A DNA stretch of 51,034 bases from Marinomonas ushuaiensis DSM 15871 (GTDB lineage Bacteria > Pseudomonadota > Gammaproteobacteria > Pseudomonadales > Marinomonadaceae). The notes under the pieces are model-generated. The model ran no database searches. It was not told where the DNA came from and saw nothing but the letters and a program-made list of their open reading frames with translations. Below are positions 21,647 through 30,517 of the stretch, piece after piece. A program made the position numbers and the translations under genes. The stretch is taken from the NCBI RefSeq assembly GCF_000521805.1, contig NZ_JAMB01000017.1, positions 1 through 51,034 of the forward strand. The letters are read 5' to 3'. Within the stretch, counting starts at the first letter, position 1, and each line of letters begins with the position of its first letter.

Positions 21647-23224
21647 CGCTTTGTTAATATCGTCTTGTATTCCACGAGCACTGCGCGCCCAAGGGTTAAG
21701 TGCACGAATATCACTAGGAAGTGTTTCTGCTGCAGCAATGGCTTCACTTCGGTTACGGTAAGTACCATAAACGACGACAAACCAATCCCTATCCTTGTGT
21801 TTCGATTTGAAATAACCAAACGCCTCCACACTGCCTTGAGCACGAATAAAGTCTTTTACTGCATTTATATTATGTGTCCCTAAGAGTTGCAGAGTGTAAC
21901 GATTAGGGTTCTGTGATAACCACCACTGTGTTTTGTCAGCAGGGTCTTTCGTTACAGCCACATTTTCTTCCGGTGGCTTAACAGCCTCTTCAGGCGCTTC
22001 AAAAACAGGAGCAGTTTTAACTAACGGTGCCTCCGATCCAACAGGTGCTAACCCAATTGGGGCTAATCGGATAGGTGCAGTTGGAACGATTCCTATATTA
22101 CTCGCCGTAGTGCTTGGCTCAGCACCGACTGGAGCTCTGTTCGATGCACCATTGGACGTACTAATTGGTGGTAGTGAGCTTCCTGTCGGAATCGGTGGCA
22201 GAACGATCTCACCCTCTTGTCCAATTTTACGCTGCATAGCGTCAATCCGAGCAATTGTTTCTGGCGATGACTGCCCTTGCCTTGGACTTAGTGGAATCAC
22301 ATTATTGGCTCTATCTATCGCAGGATCTGGCGATTTATCAGAGAAAAGTACAGCAACCAAAATACCAAGCATAACAACAGAAAGCAGCGCCATATGAGCC
22401 AAAGGAAAGCCCATAGCAAGATTAAAACGCATGCCCGGTTTCTTAAATTTGTCGCCACTCCCCATCATTGCCTGAGCAATCTGATTGATTTGTCCAGGAT
22501 AGCCGCCCGACTCTTGATGAATTTGCACTATTTGCTTTTCATCAAAAGGAAGGTTAATACCGCCGCCTACCGCACGAACTCGATGAAGTAAATAAGCTCG
22601 AGTCTGCTCTAATGAATAAGGCGCAAGTGTGAAAGAGTGACTCAGTTGCTCATAGCGGGAACGCTGGTAGGCATCTAAATTACGAGAAAGAGGATATTCA
22701 CTAAACAAAACAATATGAGGAACTGTTTGATTATCTGTTGCTAAGGACATCATATCCAGCAGCATACTTACAGCATCTGTATTCAGTTCTTGAGCATTAT
22801 CGACTAAAACAAGAGTAGATCGGCCTTTTTCTTCAGCATCATGAGAAAACTTAAGTAAAGGACCAAAAGTGGTTTCATTTGGCGGCTGTTTAAAATGATC
22901 TGCAAAACCAGCATAGATAGCTTGTAATAACTGACCCGCAGTCATCAACATAGAAGCTTTAACGCTGCTCACTATGACGGTGTCATCTTGGTGTCGATCA
23001 AATTCCATCATGAAGCGGCTTTTACCACTCCCTTGAGGCCCTTGAACAACAGAAAGTAAGCTACTGTATCGACTTAGATGCTCAAGCAAGGCAAGTTGTT
23101 GATTACCTTCTTCGGATGCGAAATAGACAGACGTGTCTTTTGAGCCAAAAGGATCCCTCAGCGTCGCTTTTGAGGGCTGATTGAGCTCTTCCTCTAAATC
23201 AAACTGAAACTCTGGCTTAGGCAT
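21641..23224 (-). CDS. damX: DamX-like protein: AAA ATPase domain, membrane helix and SPOR domain
   Basis: DamX is a cell-division protein whose C-terminal SPOR domain binds denuded peptidoglycan at the septum. The 527-residue product has an N-terminal ATPase-like domain (about 30-270) with P-loop GPQGSGKS near residue 62 and Walker B-like LVLVDNAQEL. A single membrane helix follows at about 277-297 (MALLSVVMLGILVAVLF), then a Pro/Ala/Ser-rich periplasmic linker and a SPOR domain (about 440-520, YTLQLLGTHNINAVKDF, WFVVVYGTYRNRSEA). E. coli DamX is 428 residues; the linker is longer here. AAGGA precedes the ATG. It follows aroK-aroB, as in E. coli, but no dam gene comes next. Confidence 0.93.
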   Translation of the reverse strand: MPKPEFQFDLEEELNQPSKATLRDPFGSKDTSVYFASEEGNQQLALLEHLSRYSSLLSVVQGPQGSGKSRFMMEFDRHQDDTVIVSSVKASMLMTAGQLLQAIYAGFADHFKQPPNETTFGPLLKFSHDAEEKGRSTLVLVDNAQELNTDAVSMLLDMMSLATDNQTVPHIVLFSEYPLSRNLDAYQRSRYEQLSHSFTLAPYSLEQTRAYLLHRVRAVGGGINLPFDEKQIVQIHQESGGYPGQINQIAQAMMGSGDKFKKPGMRFNLAMGFPLAHMALLSVVMLGILVAVLFSDKSPDPAIDRANNVIPLSPRQGQSSPETIARIDAMQRKIGQEGEIVLPPIPTGSSLPPISTSNGASNRAPVGAEPSTTASNIGIVPTAPIRLAPIGLAPVGSEAPLVKTAPVFEAPEEAVKPPEENVAVTKDPADKTQWWLSQNPNRYTLQLLGTHNINAVKDFIRAQGSVEAFGYFKSKHKDRDWFVVVYGTYRNRSEAIAAAETLPSDIRALNPWARSARGIQDDINKAQ

Positions 23225-23256
23225 AGTCGTCCTTCAACAATAATTCACCAAAAAAA

Positions 23257-24363
23257 TCAAACAATATGAGCCTGTTTACTCGCCTCTAGCGCATCCGAAA
23301 GACTGTCATTAAAGTCTTCCATCGGAAAGTCCGAAGTAACAATAGCGTCACCTAGTGACGCTAATAAAACCAAACGCAAGCTGCCATCTAACACTTTCTT
23401 ATCCAGTGCCATACGCTCAACAAAGCTTTCTAGCGTCATAGTTTGAGGCGGCAAAACAGGTAATTTAGCGGCTTGAAAAAGTGCAACAGAGCGGCTCACA
23501 TCTTGCTCAGTTAGATTGCCCATTCGCCAAGAAAGGTCAATTGCTAAGACACTTCCCGCTGCAACGGCTTCGCCATGCAACCAGTTACCATAACCCATTT
23601 CAGTCTCAATCGCATGACCGAAAGTATGACCAAGATTTAAAATAGCACGAATGCCACCTTCTCTTTCGTCTTGTGCAACAACCTTCGCTTTTGCCAAACA
23701 AGATTGATAAATCGCGTCACTAATTTTATCGTTATCTAACGACATCAACGCAGGCATCTCTTGCTCTAACCAATCAAAAAATGGTGCGTCACAAATTAAA
23801 CCGTATTTAATGACTTCTGCCATACCCGCCGACAATTCACGTTGCGGTAGGCTCAATAAGGTTTCGGTATCAATAATCACCGCTTGAGGCTGATAAAATG
23901 CGCCAATCATATTCTTGCCAAGAGGATGATTCACACCTGTTTTACCGCCAACAGAAGAATCCACTTGTGATAACAAGGTAGTCGGAACTTGAATGAAAGG
24001 CACACCACGCTGATAGGTTGCCGCTGCGAAACCAGCCATATCACCAACCACTCCGCCACCAAGGGCTATTACTGTGGTTGTTCTATTATGTTTAGCTTCT
24101 AGCAAGGCCGTCAAAATATTGCCGTATATTTCCAATGTTTTGAAAACTTCACCATCAGGCAATACACAAGTATCTACTTTATAGTCTGCAGACAACATCG
24201 ACACCATAGCATCAAGATACAAAGGCGCTATGGTGTCGTTTGTCACTATCATGACTTGTTTACCATGAATGGCGTCATCAAATAGTGCTTTTTGCTGACG
24301 AATACCATATCCGATAAATATAGGGTAGCTGCGATCACCAAGATCAACGGTTAACGTACGCAT
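23257..24363 (-). CDS. aroB: 3-dehydroquinate synthase
   Basis: AroB converts DAHP to 3-dehydroquinate, the second step of the shikimate pathway, using NAD+ and a divalent metal. The 368-residue product (E. coli 362) shows DGEVFKTLE, the NAD-binding [19 protein letters not shown] near residues 100-120, [20 protein letters not shown] near 127-146, and metal ligands in [20 protein letters not shown] and [10 protein letters not shown]. Its ATG overlaps the stop of aroK by one base (TAATG), so translation is coupled. damX follows 32 bases downstream. Confidence 0.98.
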   Translation of the reverse strand: MRTLTVDLGDRSYPIFIGYGIRQQKALFDDAIHGKQVMIVTNDTIAPLYLDAMVSMLSADYKVDTCVLPDGEVFKTLEIYGNILTALLEAKHNRTTTVIALGGGVVGDMAGFAAATYQRGVPFIQVPTTLLSQVDSSVGGKTGVNHPLGKNMIGAFYQPQAVIIDTETLLSLPQRELSAGMAEVIKYGLICDAPFFDWLEQEMPALMSLDNDKISDAIYQSCLAKAKVVAQDEREGGIRAILNLGHTFGHAIETEMGYGNWLHGEAVAAGSVLAIDLSWRMGNLTEQDVSRSVALFQAAKLPVLPPQTMTLESFVERMALDKKVLDGSLRLVLLASLGDAIVTSDFPMEDFNDSLSDALEASKQAHIV

Positions 24364-24911
24364 TAAGATACAGAAGTCTCCATGTTGAGATGTCGTTTTA
24401 TCGCGTCCAGCACTTTATTGGCGACAGCCTTGGGATGACGCGCATCAGTTTCTATTACTAAGGTCGCGACTTCTCGATAAAGAGGATCACGCACCTCAAA
24501 TAACTTCCTTAAAGTGGCTTTAGGATCGCCTGTTTGCAAGAGAGGTCGATGCGTACTTTTCGACGTACGATACAATTGCTGCGAAACAGAGGCATACAAA
24601 TAAACCACCAATGCATCATCGCGAAGAAGGTCTCGATTTTCTTTACGCATTACAATACCACCACCCGTCGCTAATACAGAATTACCTGTATCTTCTTGAA
24701 TGATTGCTGTTAAAGCTTGAGTTTCTCTCTTTCGAAAGCCGTCTTCTCCTTCCCTTTCAAAGATCCAGGGAATATCAGCACCAGCATTGTCTTCTATGAC
24801 TTTATCTAGATCATAGAACTCTTTGCTCATCGATTGAGAAATCAAACGGCCTATCGTTGTTTTTCCAGCGCCCATTGGGCCTACTAAAATAATATTGGGG
24901 ACTTTTATCAT
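24363..24911 (-). CDS. aroK: Shikimate kinase
   Basis: AroK phosphorylates shikimate to shikimate-3-phosphate with ATP. The P-loop [12 protein letters not shown] lies near residues 8-19. The shikimate-binding DLD/DKVIEDN region, the [18 protein letters not shown] segment, ATGGGIV and the lid STHRPLL are present. I start at the ATG at 24911 (182 residues) because the longer frame begins with an upstream TTG; E. coli AroK is 173. It lies 42 bases after the short secretin gene and overlaps aroB by one base, matching the pilQ/hofQ-aroK-aroB-damX order of gammaproteobacteria. Confidence 0.97.
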   Translation of the reverse strand: MIKVPNIILVGPMGAGKTTIGRLISQSMSKEFYDLDKVIEDNAGADIPWIFEREGEDGFRKRETQALTAIIQEDTGNSVLATGGGIVMRKENRDLLRDDALVVYLYASVSQQLYRTSKSTHRPLLQTGDPKATLRKLFEVRDPLYREVATLVIETDARHPKAVANKVLDAIKRHLNMETSVS

Positions 24912-24953
24912 TGTATTCAATTACATCGGAGTTAAGCAGATTTAGACTGCGGC

Positions 24954-26138
24954 CTAGTTATCTGACATTTGTAGCAGCTTTGGCGTAATAAATACAAGTA
25001 ATTCAACCTTTTCTTGTTGTTTAAGGCGCCTTTTAAATAACTCACCCAACCATGGAATAGCACTCAAGAAAGGCACACGACTTTCGGACTCGAACTGCTC
25101 TTCCCTAAAAATCCCTCCCAAAACCAAGGTTTCTTGGTTTTTCACCACTACTTGAGTTTTTAATCGATTCGTCTCTAAGCTGGGAACACCGTTGACCAAA
25201 TCCCCCACCGAGTCTTGATGGATATTCAACGACAGCAAAATACGATCTCCGTCTTTTACAAAAGGCGTTACCTCCAACATCAGAGCTGCCTGTCGAAAAT
25301 CGACACTCACCTCGCCATCACTTACCGTCTGATACGGCACTTCCGTACCCGATTCAATCCGAGCCATTTGACCTTCTGAAGTGACGATTTTTGGTTTCGA
25401 AACAATGTCTGCAGTTCCTTCGCTTTCCATCATATCCAACGTAAAAGACAATAAGCTAGCCCCGCCAATACGGGTGAAATCAAGATTTGTCGTCGGCACT
25501 AAAGCACTTAAATCTACAGCACCACCAATTGATGAACCTACGCCCTCAGACAATTGCGTCGTCCAATTCACACCAAACTGAGATTGCGCCGTACGGCTAA
25601 CTTGAGCAATTTTGGCGCTAATTTCAATTTGCCTTAGCGGCACATCTAACCAAGCTAAGGTTTCTTGCAAGCCACCGAGTACATCGCAAGAGTACGTCAC
25701 GATTGAATTCGTACGACCATCAACAATTAAAGATAAAGATGGATACAATATTTGTAAGTGCTTACCAACTACCTCTGCTTTAGCGTGTTTTATCATCCAA
25801 TAAGAGCGCTGACAGTTAAATGAATTCGATATACCCTCATTCATTTCCGCATTTAGCGCCGGCATTAAAATCGCCACCCGGCCTTGCCATTCAAGATGAA
25901 TGTTCGGTTGTTGCGCAACCGCTTCCATTACATCCTTCCAGCTAGCGTCTTTAATCGACAACGTAAGCTCTTCTTTTATTTCAGGACTAATCACCACACT
26001 TTCACCCATCTGCGACGCCAGCCACGGCAACACTTCTTGCAAAGAGCGAGATTCAAAGTACACATCCATCGCAAGACCAAGGCGCGACAAAAACAACATA
26101 ATGACCAGCAGCACAACTTTCATTTGAAATTTAATCAT
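24954..26138 (-). CDS. pilQ: Short PilQ/HofQ-like secretin
   Basis: Secretins form the outer-membrane channel through which type IV pili pass or DNA is taken up. The product has an N-terminal signal-like segment (about 5-23), one small STN/secretin N-like domain, an N1-type domain (about 110-165) and the C-terminal secretin domain (about 180-392). That domain contains the VPYQTVSDGEVSVDF, SLNIHQDSVGD and VKNQETLVLGGIFREEQ blocks and a FKRRLKQQEKVELLVFITPKLL end. About 394 residues is close to E. coli HofQ (412) and much shorter than full PilQ (over 600), lacking AMIN domains. I start at the ATG at 26138, which overlaps the upstream stop and has AGGTG seven bases before it; the longer frame begins at a GTG. 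Confidence 0.9.
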   Translation of the reverse strand: MIKFQMKVVLLVIMLFLSRLGLAMDVYFESRSLQEVLPWLASQMGESVVISPEIKEELTLSIKDASWKDVMEAVAQQPNIHLEWQGRVAILMPALNAEMNEGISNSFNCQRSYWMIKHAKAEVVGKHLQILYPSLSLIVDGRTNSIVTYSCDVLGGLQETLAWLDVPLRQIEISAKIAQVSRTAQSQFGVNWTTQLSEGVGSSIGGAVDLSALVPTTNLDFTRIGGASLLSFTLDMMESEGTADIVSKPKIVTSEGQMARIESGTEVPYQTVSDGEVSVDFRQAALMLEVTPFVKDGDRILLSLNIHQDSVGDLVNGVPSLETNRLKTQVVVKNQETLVLGGIFREEQFESESRVPFLSAIPWLGELFKRRLKQQEKVELLVFITPKLLQMSDN

Positions 26139-26841
26139 CCATGTCACCTATTTTACGAACCGTTAATGCTATTTGAGAGCCCTCTTTAGTCATTAACGTT
26201 ACCTGATCAAAAGTCACTGTATCGACAGTTAACCCAGCTGAAGGTAACCAGCTTCCTTGGCGAACCCAATGACGCTGTTGCTTGTATTCTAAAAGAGCAG
26301 ATGCGTTCTCACCCACTCTCATGGTCGATAAAACTTGCCAATCTTTTTCTACGAAAGGATAACTCCGTAATTTTGTTGGTAACCAATTATGGTATTCCCG
26401 ATTTGCTTTAGGTATTTTAATATCGAACAACAAGCACCCTTGCCACTGACCATTCGGCAACCTTTGCCAATGAACCGATTGCATACCAAGAGCAACATGC
26501 TCTTCTACTTTTTCAAGTAAGGTTTGCCACTCAATCAACCCCGCCGTGCCCTCAATAAACCATTGAGTAGGTACAGCATTTTTTTCCGAAAAAATATGAT
26601 GGCTCACCCAAACCTCATTTAAAAACGTCATTCCTTTAAGTCTATTCGCCTGTCCTTGTATTTTTTGCCACTCCGTTTCTGCTCGTTCTTTTCGCTTTAT
26701 GTGGCGTTCCAGATCATCCTGAGCGCCAGATAGCAAGGGATACCAAATAGCCAGTTGCAACATAATAAAGATACAAACTGTCGAGCCTGTAATATTACAG
26801 AGGGATGAAATATCAATTTTTAGATATTGAGATAGAAGCAT
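26131..26841 (-). CDS. PilO/PilP-like pilus assembly protein, possibly a fusion
   Basis: The 236-residue product has one N-terminal membrane helix (about 18-37) followed by a charged helical stretch (about 42-68), the layout of PilO. The C-terminal 60 residues (LRSYPFVEKDWQVLSTMRVGENASALLEY, then GLTVDTVTFDQVTLMTKEG) look like the small beta domain of PilP, which contacts the secretin. Size and position would suit a PilO-PilP fusion: E. coli HofO plus HofP total about 280. The assignment rests mainly on context (upstream of pilQ-aroK-aroB, downstream of a PilM/N-like gene) and architecture, not on strong motif identity. The start has AGGTGA and overlaps the preceding gene by 29 bases. Confidence 0.7.
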   Translation of the reverse strand: MLLSQYLKIDISSLCNITGSTVCIFIMLQLAIWYPLLSGAQDDLERHIKRKERAETEWQKIQGQANRLKGMTFLNEVWVSHHIFSEKNAVPTQWFIEGTAGLIEWQTLLEKVEEHVALGMQSVHWQRLPNGQWQGCLLFDIKIPKANREYHNWLPTKLRSYPFVEKDWQVLSTMRVGENASALLEYKQQRHWVRQGSWLPSAGLTVDTVTFDQVTLMTKEGSQIALTVRKIGDMDD

Positions 26842-27826
26842 CTATCACCTCGCTATTGAATCCAGAAGGTTTATCAGCGGTGAGTTGCTCCCATTCAAAT
26901 TGCAAAGACGAATCACCTTCACGCCAACGTTCAATCAATGTCGCCAGTTCACGCTGGGGCAAGGTCACCTGAAGAAACGCTTGATCAAAACCTGCATCGA
27001 ACTGCATAAGACGAACTGAAGTAGGTAACGCCTGAATCAATCCGAGTATAGATTCAGCAAAAGGTGAATTTACTTGATCAGACTCCCATTCAGAGATAAG
27101 CGTTAAGGTTTTTTGACGGTCAATAAGGGCTATTTCTGTTTGTTGTTGCAAGTTCCAAAAATAGACATATGCTCCACTGTGTACAAGTAAACTCAACAAC
27201 ACCAAAATGAACCAAAGCCTCTTTGTTTTTGTATTTTTTTCTTTATCAGGCTGGTAAATAGACAAGGCATGTTTCCGTAAACTAGACCAAGAAGTGTTCC
27301 GAACTGACGCATCAGCCCATTGTGTTTGAGACATTAAAAGACAAGATGCGCCAAGCATTTTAAAAGGCGAACACAATTGATTTGCCCATTCATTTGAGCA
27401 TGCAAACACCGTCAGTTGTGTCTGATTTCTATCTAGCACAACTTGACGATAGTTAAACATGAGCGCTTCAGGTGCAGTAAAGGTGGTTTCAGTGGCATAA
27501 CTCAACGCAGCTAAAGGCGCCAACGAGATAGGAACAAGATGATCGATTTTGTGCTGTGTGACTGAAATCCAGCTATCGGGAATCACGACAATTATTTTGG
27601 CGCTGCCTGCTCTATTATTGAAAATCGGGCGATGGAAAGTATCGTCGTTTAGAGGAATATCTTTAAACGAAATATCTTTTTGAATAGATTCTAACTGTAT
27701 CGAATCAGGAGAGATGTCTTGGTTTTGAGGATGGCAAATAACCATTCCATCAACGTCAGAGCTGTCGAAAAGTGTGCATTTTTGCGACGAGTACACAGCC
27801 ACAAAATAGGCATTCATAAGCTTCAT
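26813..27826 (-). CDS. PilM/PilN-like (GspL-like) pilus assembly protein
   Basis: The 337-residue product has a cytoplasmic part of about 200 residues, one membrane helix (203-224) and a periplasmic part of about 110. The cytoplasmic part is a poor, shortened match to the actin-like PilM/GspL fold; no clean nucleotide-binding motif is visible. The periplasmic part, with a helical stretch (QQQTEIALIDRQKTLTLI) and a small alpha/beta domain (LPTSVRLMQFDAGFDQAFLQVTLP), is PilN-like. PilM and PilN are normally separate, so this resembles a fusion, or a GspL. Position right before PilO/P- and PilQ-like genes and divergent from mrcA copies the mrcA-hofMNOPQ order of E. coli. AAGGA lies six bases before the ATG. 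Confidence 0.65.
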   Translation of the reverse strand: MKLMNAYFVAVYSSQKCTLFDSSDVDGMVICHPQNQDISPDSIQLESIQKDISFKDIPLNDDTFHRPIFNNRAGSAKIIVVIPDSWISVTQHKIDHLVPISLAPLAALSYATETTFTAPEALMFNYRQVVLDRNQTQLTVFACSNEWANQLCSPFKMLGASCLLMSQTQWADASVRNTSWSSLRKHALSIYQPDKEKNTKTKRLWFILVLLSLLVHSGAYVYFWNLQQQTEIALIDRQKTLTLISEWESDQVNSPFAESILGLIQALPTSVRLMQFDAGFDQAFLQVTLPQRELATLIERWREGDSSLQFEWEQLTADKPSGFNSEVIDASISISKN

Positions 27827-27947
27827 TATTCATCCTTGAAATAGTAAGCAATAGAGCGAAAGTTTATTTTTGGCTTCCTTACCAATTAATTAACAAGATA
27901 ACACGATTTGATGCAAAGTTAAGCGCCATTTTTGCGAAGATCTTAGG

Positions 27948-27953
27948 TATAAT
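27948..27953 (+). promoter_or_regulatory. Consensus -10 element for mrcA
   Basis: A perfect TATAAT lies in the divergent gap before mrcA; no good -35 hexamer is seen at 16-18 bases. The start point would be near 27960, leaving only about 10 bases before the first ATG (27971) but about 25 before the ATG at 27986, which favours the latter. Confidence 0.5.
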
Positions 27954-27985
27954 TCTATTTTCTATACAGCATGAATTGGTTTTAT

Positions 27986-30430
27986 ATGGTCAAGGCATTC
28001 AAAATATTATTTATTCTAAGTCTTCTGGGTGCATTATGCGCTGTAGGAATAACTTATGCCGTTTATTACAATGTAAAAGACCGTATTCCAACGGTTGCCG
28101 AATTAAAAGATATTGAATTACGTATCCCATTACGTATTTATACCGCTGACAACCAGCTCATTGGTGAGTTTGGCGAGCAACGCCGTTCGCCTATCAGCCA
28201 TTCTGAAATACCAAAAAATTTAGAACATGCTATTTTAGCCGCGGAAGATACTAATTTCTACCATCATCCTGGTGTTGATGTATTAGGTTTAGGCCGAGCT
28301 GTTGTTCAGCTAATCACCACTGGCGAAAAACAAGGCGGTGGTAGTACCATTACAATGCAGGTAGCAAGAAACTACTTTCTATCATTCGAACAAACTTACA
28401 CACGTAAATTCACAGAAATTTTTATCGCATTAAAAATGGAGCGTGAGCTTAGCAAGCACGAAATTCTCGAACTTTATGTTAATAAGATTTATCTAGGTAA
28501 CCGTGCTTATGGTTTTGAAGCCGCAGCACAAGTTTACTATGGTAAAAACCTTGTAGACTTGAACCTTGCGCAACTCGCCATGATTGCTGGACTTCCAAAA
28601 GCACCCTCTCGTTATAATCCCGTAGTGAACCCTTCACGTGCACTGATTCGTCGCAATTGGATTCTACAACGCATGTTGTCATTAGGTATGATTGACAAAG
28701 TAGCTTACCAAACTGCTGTTGAAGCACCAGTCACTTCCAAAAATCACGGTATCACGCCAGACATTGAAGCTGGCTACATCGCAGAAATGGTTCGCTCTGA
28801 ACTTTATAGCACTTTCGGTGACGACCTTTATAGTACAGGCATGACGGTTCACACAACCATTGATGCTGGCCGTCAAAAAGCAGCGAATCAAGCCGTATTT
28901 AATGGCGTTCTAAGTTATGACACTCGTCATGGCTATCGTGGCTCTATCGAAACGCGTATCGATTTAATCGATGCGCCGCTAGAAGAACAAGAAAAAGTCT
29001 TACAAGAGATTCCGAGATTTAGTAATTGGCAAACTGCTTTAGTGATCGCAACAGAAGAAACCAATGCAGATGTTCGTTTGGCGGATGGCAGCCGTGCAAC
29101 TTTATTATGGGATGCAGTGAAGTGGGCAAAACCCTATATTGATGAAAATTCACAAGGTCAATCACCTACTACCATGGAAGACGTTCTGGTACCAGGAGAC
29201 ATCATTCGTCTACGCCCAGATGAAACGCTAGGCTGGGTGTTAACACAAAAACCAACCGTCCAAACCGCTCTTATTTCTCTCAACAGTAAAAACGGTGGCA
29301 TTCAAGCGTTAGTCGGTGGCTTTAACTTCTACGAAAATAAGTTCAATCGAATCACGCAATCAAAACGCCAGCCTGGCTCGAACTTTAAACCTTTCGTTTA
29401 CGCCAGTGCATTAAGCCGAGGCTATACAGCAGCGAGCATCATCAATGACGCACCTGTTGTCTTTAATGACACAAATCTAGCTTCCGCATGGCGACCAACC
29501 AATGACGGTGGAAGATTCTATGGCCCGACTCGTTTACGCCAAGCTCTTTATCGTTCACAAAATATTGTGTCGGTTCGTTTGCTTGATGAATTAGGGATTC
29601 GTCCAACACTTAATTTCTTACGTCGCTTTGGGTTTGATCCTGACGAACTGCCTCACAACCTTTCTCTTTCATTAGGCAGTGCAAACTTATCACCACTACA
29701 AATCGCCACAGGTTATGCGGTATTTTCTAATGGCGGATATCAAATACAACCTTATTTGATTGATAAAGTCGTCGATAGAAACAACGAAGTGTTATTCCAA
29801 GCCAATCCATTGACGGTTTGTATAACTTGCACGACGCTTGAAAAAACCACCAATAACGAACCTCAAATGGGATTGTTTGAAACTAATGACGGCATTCAGA
29901 GTTTGCCATTAGCACCTCAAGTTCTCGACCCAGAAGTGAACTACATTATTTATGACATGATGCGTGATGTTATTAAATACGGTACTGGACGACGCGCTCT
30001 TGTACTGCGCCGTGATGACATAGCTGGTAAAACGGGTACGACAAATGATGGCCGTGATGCATGGTTCTCAGGCTTTAATGGAGACATAGTGACATCTGTC
30101 TGGAGTGGCTTTGATAATTCTTCACCACTTGGTCGTGGGGAATGGGGTGGCTCCGTATCATTACCACCTTGGATTGACTACATGCGCTACGCCTTAAAAG
30201 ACACTCCGTCTTCTTTTGTGACTAAACCTTCCTCTTTGGTCACTGTACGCATTGACCCTAAAACGGGAGAACGCGCTTTACCAGGTCAAGCAAATGCGAT
30301 TTTTGAAATATTCAGAAAAGATCACGTTCCACCAGAGCGAGAATTGAATTTGCCAGCCTTGAATAATAATGTAGGTAATGAAGCACAAGAAGAGAAACAA
30401 GAAAACACTGCGTTGGAAAATTTATTTTAA
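27986..30430 (+). CDS. mrcA: Penicillin-binding protein 1A (bifunctional transglycosylase/transpeptidase)
   Basis: PBP1a polymerises lipid II into glycan strands and cross-links them. The product has one membrane anchor (about residues 5-28) and a family 51 glycosyltransferase domain (about 55-225) with catalytic Glu in AAEDTNFYHH and GGSTITMQVARN. An OB-like insert follows, then a transpeptidase domain (about 420-730) with SxxK at GSNFKPF (near 465), SQN in YRSQNIVS and KTGTT near 681. I choose the second ATG (27986, 814 residues) because the family starts MxKxxK and a TATAAT lies just upstream of 27971; the frame could begin at 27971 (819 residues). It is divergent from the pilus locus, as in E. 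coli. Confidence 0.97.
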   Translation: MVKAFKILFILSLLGALCAVGITYAVYYNVKDRIPTVAELKDIELRIPLRIYTADNQLIGEFGEQRRSPISHSEIPKNLEHAILAAEDTNFYHHPGVDVLGLGRAVVQLITTGEKQGGGSTITMQVARNYFLSFEQTYTRKFTEIFIALKMERELSKHEILELYVNKIYLGNRAYGFEAAAQVYYGKNLVDLNLAQLAMIAGLPKAPSRYNPVVNPSRALIRRNWILQRMLSLGMIDKVAYQTAVEAPVTSKNHGITPDIEAGYIAEMVRSELYSTFGDDLYSTGMTVHTTIDAGRQKAANQAVFNGVLSYDTRHGYRGSIETRIDLIDAPLEEQEKVLQEIPRFSNWQTALVIATEETNADVRLADGSRATLLWDAVKWAKPYIDENSQGQSPTTMEDVLVPGDIIRLRPDETLGWVLTQKPTVQTALISLNSKNGGIQALVGGFNFYENKFNRITQSKRQPGSNFKPFVYASALSRGYTAASIINDAPVVFNDTNLASAWRPTNDGGRFYGPTRLRQALYRSQNIVSVRLLDELGIRPTLNFLRRFGFDPDELPHNLSLSLGSANLSPLQIATGYAVFSNGGYQIQPYLIDKVVDRNNEVLFQANPLTVCITCTTLEKTTNNEPQMGLFETNDGIQSLPLAPQVLDPEVNYIIYDMMRDVIKYGTGRRALVLRRDDIAGKTGTTNDGRDAWFSGFNGDIVTSVWSGFDNSSPLGRGEWGGSVSLPPWIDYMRYALKDTPSSFVTKPSSLVTVRIDPKTGERALPGQANAIFEIFRKDHVPPERELNLPALNNNVGNEAQEEKQENTALENLF

Positions 30431-30431
30431 T

Positions 30432-30461
30432 GATTCTATCTGACTAATTTCAGATAGAATC
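30432..30461 (+). terminator. Hairpin just after mrcA
   Basis: A perfect 12-bp stem (30432-30443 with 30450-30461) with a six-base loop begins two bases after the mrcA stop. There is no U run, so it may act with the second hairpin or protect the message end. Confidence 0.5.
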
Positions 30462-30468
30462 CCAATGC

Positions 30469-30517
30469 CTAAGTAAGAGTTAATATCGTTTACCAGCCAG
30501 TATTAACTCTTACTTAG
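30469..30517. terminator. Perfect 17-bp inverted repeat between convergent genes
   Basis: Positions 30469-30485 pair exactly with 30501-30517 across a 15-base loop. The right arm contains the stop codon of the minus-strand four-TM protein (30514-30516). It lies between convergent mrcA and that gene, so a bidirectional terminator is likely. Neither side has a clear U tract. Confidence 0.55.

Noticed and set aside
21586..21883. Small frames on both strands at the damX 3' end
   Set aside because: They overlap the SPOR domain of damX and its terminator hairpin and show no features of their own.
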